Source of the DNA: DASUDX01 sp036275365
Lineage (GTDB): Bacteria > Pseudomonadota > Gammaproteobacteria > Nevskiales > Nevskiaceae
DNA: 32,485 nt
Assembly: GCA_036275365.1 (NCBI GenBank)
Contig: DASUDX010000004.1
Coordinates: forward strand, 1 to 32,485
Direction of reading: 5' to 3'
Shown here: in pieces, positions 30,977 to 32,485 of the stretch
Layout: the number at the start of each line of letters is the position of its first letter
Position numbering within the stretch: position 1 is the stretch's first letter
Position numbers and translations under genes: made by a program
Notes under the pieces: model-generated
The model's input: only the letters and a program-made list of their open reading frames with translations
Databases searched by the model: none
What the model was told of the DNA's origin: nothing

Positions 30977-31982
30977 GGTTTCCTCCGTGCCTGTCGTCGA
31001 ATGGTCGGACACCGGCCAGCGTCTGAACGCCCCGGCCGGTGCGCCGCTGCTGGCCGCGCTCGAAGCCGCCGGCCTGTCGCTCCCATCGCAGTGCCGCAGC
31101 GGCACCTGCGGCCGCTGCCGGGTGCGCCTGCTCGAGGGGGCGGTGGATTATCCCTTCGATCCGCCGGCGCTGACGCCCCAGGACCAGGCCCAGGGCCTGA
31201 TCCTGTGCTGTCTCGCCCGCCCGCTGGGCGATCTGCGCCTGGCCCGGCTCGATGCCGCCGCCCCCAGCGCCCTGCGCGAGTTCCCGGTACGGGTGCAAGC
31301 CCGCGAGTGGCTGGCGCCCGAGGTGCTGCGGCTGAGTCTGAGGCTGCCGCGCGGCGAGCCCTTCCTCTACCGCCCGGGCCAGTACATCGAGGTGCTGGGG
31401 CCGGATGGCAGCCCGCGCTGGTTCTCGGTGGCCAATGCCCCGGATGGCGAGCAGCTCGAGCTGCATCTGCGGGTCACCGCGCAATCGCGCTTCGCCCGCT
31501 GGGCGGCCGAGCAGATGCCGCTCAAGCAGATCCTGCGGGTGCGCGGCCCGCTCGGCCGCTTCCATCTGCAGGAGCCGCTGGACCGGCCCCTGCTGCTGCT
31601 GGCCGGCGGCACCGGCTATGCGCCGATCCAGGCCCTGCTGCAGCAGCTCGCGCAGCGCCCGCCGGCGCAGCCGGTGACCCTGTTCCGCGGGGTGCGCGCA
31701 GCCGGCGATCTCTATGCCGATGCCTATCCGCGCCAGCTCGCCGCGGCCGGCTGGCTGCGCTATGTGCCGGTGCTCTCCGCCCCCGCGGCGGACTGGGAGG
31801 GTGCCCGCGGCTGGGTCCACGAGGCCCTGCTGGCCGAGTATCCGCAGCTCGCGCCCTACACCGTGTACGCCGCCGGGCCACCGGCGATGCTCGCCGCCGC
31901 CCGCGCGCCGTTCGAGGCGGCGGGCCTCGCACCCGAGCGGTTCATCACCGACAGCTTCGAGGACGCACCGCGCAGTTCCTGA
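30975..31982 (+). CDS. 2Fe-2S/FAD NAD(P)H reductase (CDP-6-deoxyglucoseen-reductase-like)
   Basis: Three-domain electron-transfer flavoprotein, 335 aa. The N-terminal plant-type ferredoxin has C40-x4-C45-x2-C48-x29-C78. The FAD domain follows (RPGQYIEVLG, RWFSVANAP). The NAD domain has LLLLAGGTGYAPIQALLQQL and YAAGPPAMLAAA. Relatives supply electrons to dehydratases or ring-hydroxylating oxygenases, or reduce flavins; no partner enzyme is adjacent. The ATG at 30975 or the GTG at 30987 could start it. The GTG gives MPVVEWSDTG, closer to usual ferredoxin N-termini. Neither has a ribosome-binding site. Confidence 0.9.
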   Translation: MVSSVPVVEWSDTGQRLNAPAGAPLLAALEAAGLSLPSQCRSGTCGRCRVRLLEGAVDYPFDPPALTPQDQAQGLILCCLARPLGDLRLARLDAAAPSALREFPVRVQAREWLAPEVLRLSLRLPRGEPFLYRPGQYIEVLGPDGSPRWFSVANAPDGEQLELHLRVTAQSRFARWAAEQMPLKQILRVRGPLGRFHLQEPLDRPLLLLAGGTGYAPIQALLQQLAQRPPAQPVTLFRGVRAAGDLYADAYPRQLAAAGWLRYVPVLSAPAADWEGARGWVHEALLAEYPQLAPYTVYAAGPPAMLAAARAPFEAAGLAPERFITDSFEDAPRSS

Positions 31983-31985
31983 GGG

Positions 31986-32046
31986 CTCAGGCCGCCTTGG
32001 CTGCCAGTGGCTCGAAACCGGCGAGCCGGGCGCGGGCGTTGTAGTA
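31986..32046 (-). pseudogene. Second copy of the glyQ 3' end
   Basis: 61 bp matching 32127-32187 at 58 positions. In the glyQ frame it encodes the same last 19 residues (YYNARARLAGFEPLAAKAA) and the TGA. The three differences are CGG/CGC, GGT/GGC and GCA/GCG, all synonymous third-base changes. It starts 4 bp after the stop of the convergent reductase gene. It has no start codon of its own and is a fragment. It is either a duplicated gene end or an attachment-site-like remnant. Confidence 0.85.
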
Positions 32047-32055
32047 CCCCGCGAG

Positions 32056-32088
32056 CCGCGTGGAGGGGCCCCACGCGGGGGCGTGGGG
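32056..32088. repeat. Two mutually exclusive hairpins between the glyQ tail copies
   Basis: CCGCGTGG (32056-32063) pairs with CCACGCGG (32071-32078). Alternatively, CCCCACGC (32069-32076) pairs with GCGTGGGG (32081-32088) around a GGGG loop. Both use CCACGC at 32071-32076, so only one can form. There is no T-tract. A further inverted repeat, GTCGCG and CGCGAC, follows in the same 80-bp interval. Confidence 0.55.
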
Positions 32089-32127
32089 ATCCTAGCGTCG
32101 CGAGTCGGGGCCGCGACAACAGCTGAC

Positions 32128-32485
32128 TCAGGCCGCCTTGGCCGCCAGTGGCTCGAAGCCGGCGAGGCGGGCGCGGGCGTTGTAGTAGGCCACCGCACAG
32201 GCCCGCGCCAGGGTGCGCACGCGCAGGATGTAGGCCTGCCGCTCAGTGACGCTGATCGTTCCGCGCGCGTCGAGCAGATTGAAGGCATGCGAGGCCTGCA
32301 CCGTGCGCTCGTAGGCGGGCAGCGGCAGCGGCGGTTCGAGCGCGAGCAGGCGCTGGCACTCGGCCTCGGCCTTGTTGAAGCGCTCGAACAGGGTGGCGGT
32401 GTCGGCGTGCTCGAAGTTGTAGGTGGACTGCTCCACCTCGTTCTGGTGGTAGACATCGCCATAGGTGACGACCCGCCCGCCGGCG
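32128..32485 (-). CDS. glyQ: Glycyl-tRNA synthetase alpha subunit, C-terminal part (runs off the window)
   Basis: The last 119 residues or so of GlyQ, the alpha subunit of the alpha2-beta2 bacterial glycyl-tRNA synthetase (about 300 aa when complete), which charges tRNA-Gly. The visible part includes VTYGDVYHQNEVEQSTYNFEHA, LLALEPPLPLPAYERTVQASHAFNLLDARGTISVTERQAYILRVR and LARACAVAYYNARARLAGFEPL, all characteristic. The TGA is at 32128-32130 and the 5' end lies past 32485. glyS, which normally follows glyQ, is not downstream; instead a copy of the glyQ tail and a convergent gene are found. Confidence 0.96.
   Translation of the reverse strand, partial: AGGRVVTYGDVYHQNEVEQSTYNFEHADTATLFERFNKAEAECQRLLALEPPLPLPAYERTVQASHAFNLLDARGTISVTERQAYILRVRTLARACAVAYYNARARLAGFEPLAAKAA

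Overview
The window is a GC-rich (roughly 70% by eye), densely coded, chromosomal housekeeping stretch. I place it in the Gammaproteobacteria. The reasons are a tRNA-Tyr/tRNA-Gly/tRNA-Thr/tuf cluster like the E. coli tufB operon, HrpB helicase, a rpe-trpE-G-D-C order, a split pntAa-pntAb-pntB transhydrogenase, YhhQ, and a glyQ of the separate-subunit type. I cannot name the genus; Chromatiales/Ectothiorhodospiraceae-like or Xanthomonadales-like lineages are guesses. No phage genes, transposases, rRNA or CRISPR array were seen. The only sign of past insertion or duplication is at the right edge.

Layout. 1-1811 (minus): tuf and three tRNA genes, a decayed tRNA-Gly copy, a sigma70-like promoter, and an intrinsic terminator between tRNA-Thr and tuf. 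1827-6312 (minus): a tightly overlapped four-gene unit of an HCCA-isomerase/DsbA-fold protein, a small secreted protein, an alpha/beta hydrolase and hrpB. 6413-11885 (plus): Anbu, rpe, a possible leader, then trpE-trpG-trpD-trpC. 11924-15727 (plus): an outer-membrane barrel, an extended-SDR reductase, a tiny six-cysteine secreted protein and a divergent photolyase/cryptochrome. 15829-18283 (plus): an overlapped trio of a Tat-exported HisC-like aminotransferase, a DUF4287-like protein and YhhQ. 18293-20226 (minus): hemB-aroE. 20394-21714 (plus): an ECF sigma factor and its membrane anti-sigma. 21770-24186 (minus): lipoprotein, DUF547 protein, lysophospholipase-like hydrolase. 24289-25095 (plus): an SDR. 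25143-28200 (minus): the pnt operon with a good terminator. 28338-30048 (minus): mscL and a six-helix membrane protein. 30104-31982: a divergent pair whose start codons overlap. 31986-32485: the 3' part of glyQ (minus) with a second copy of its last codons downstream.

Pathways. trpEGDC supplies the first steps of tryptophan synthesis from chorismate; aroE feeds the shikimate pathway; hemB feeds tetrapyrroles; pnt exchanges reducing power between NADH and NADPH; yhhQ imports queuosine precursors.

The points most worth a second look are: an EF-Tu whose switch I carries a six-residue insertion and lacks the RGITI sequence; a duplicated glyQ tail whose three differences are all synonymous; a decayed tRNA-Gly in the tuf cluster plus an intrinsic terminator before tuf; a secreted micro-protein with mirror-symmetric cysteine spacing; an orphan Anbu; and a recurring promoter layout (a -10-like box, about 5 nt, then CTCCC, with no clear -35).
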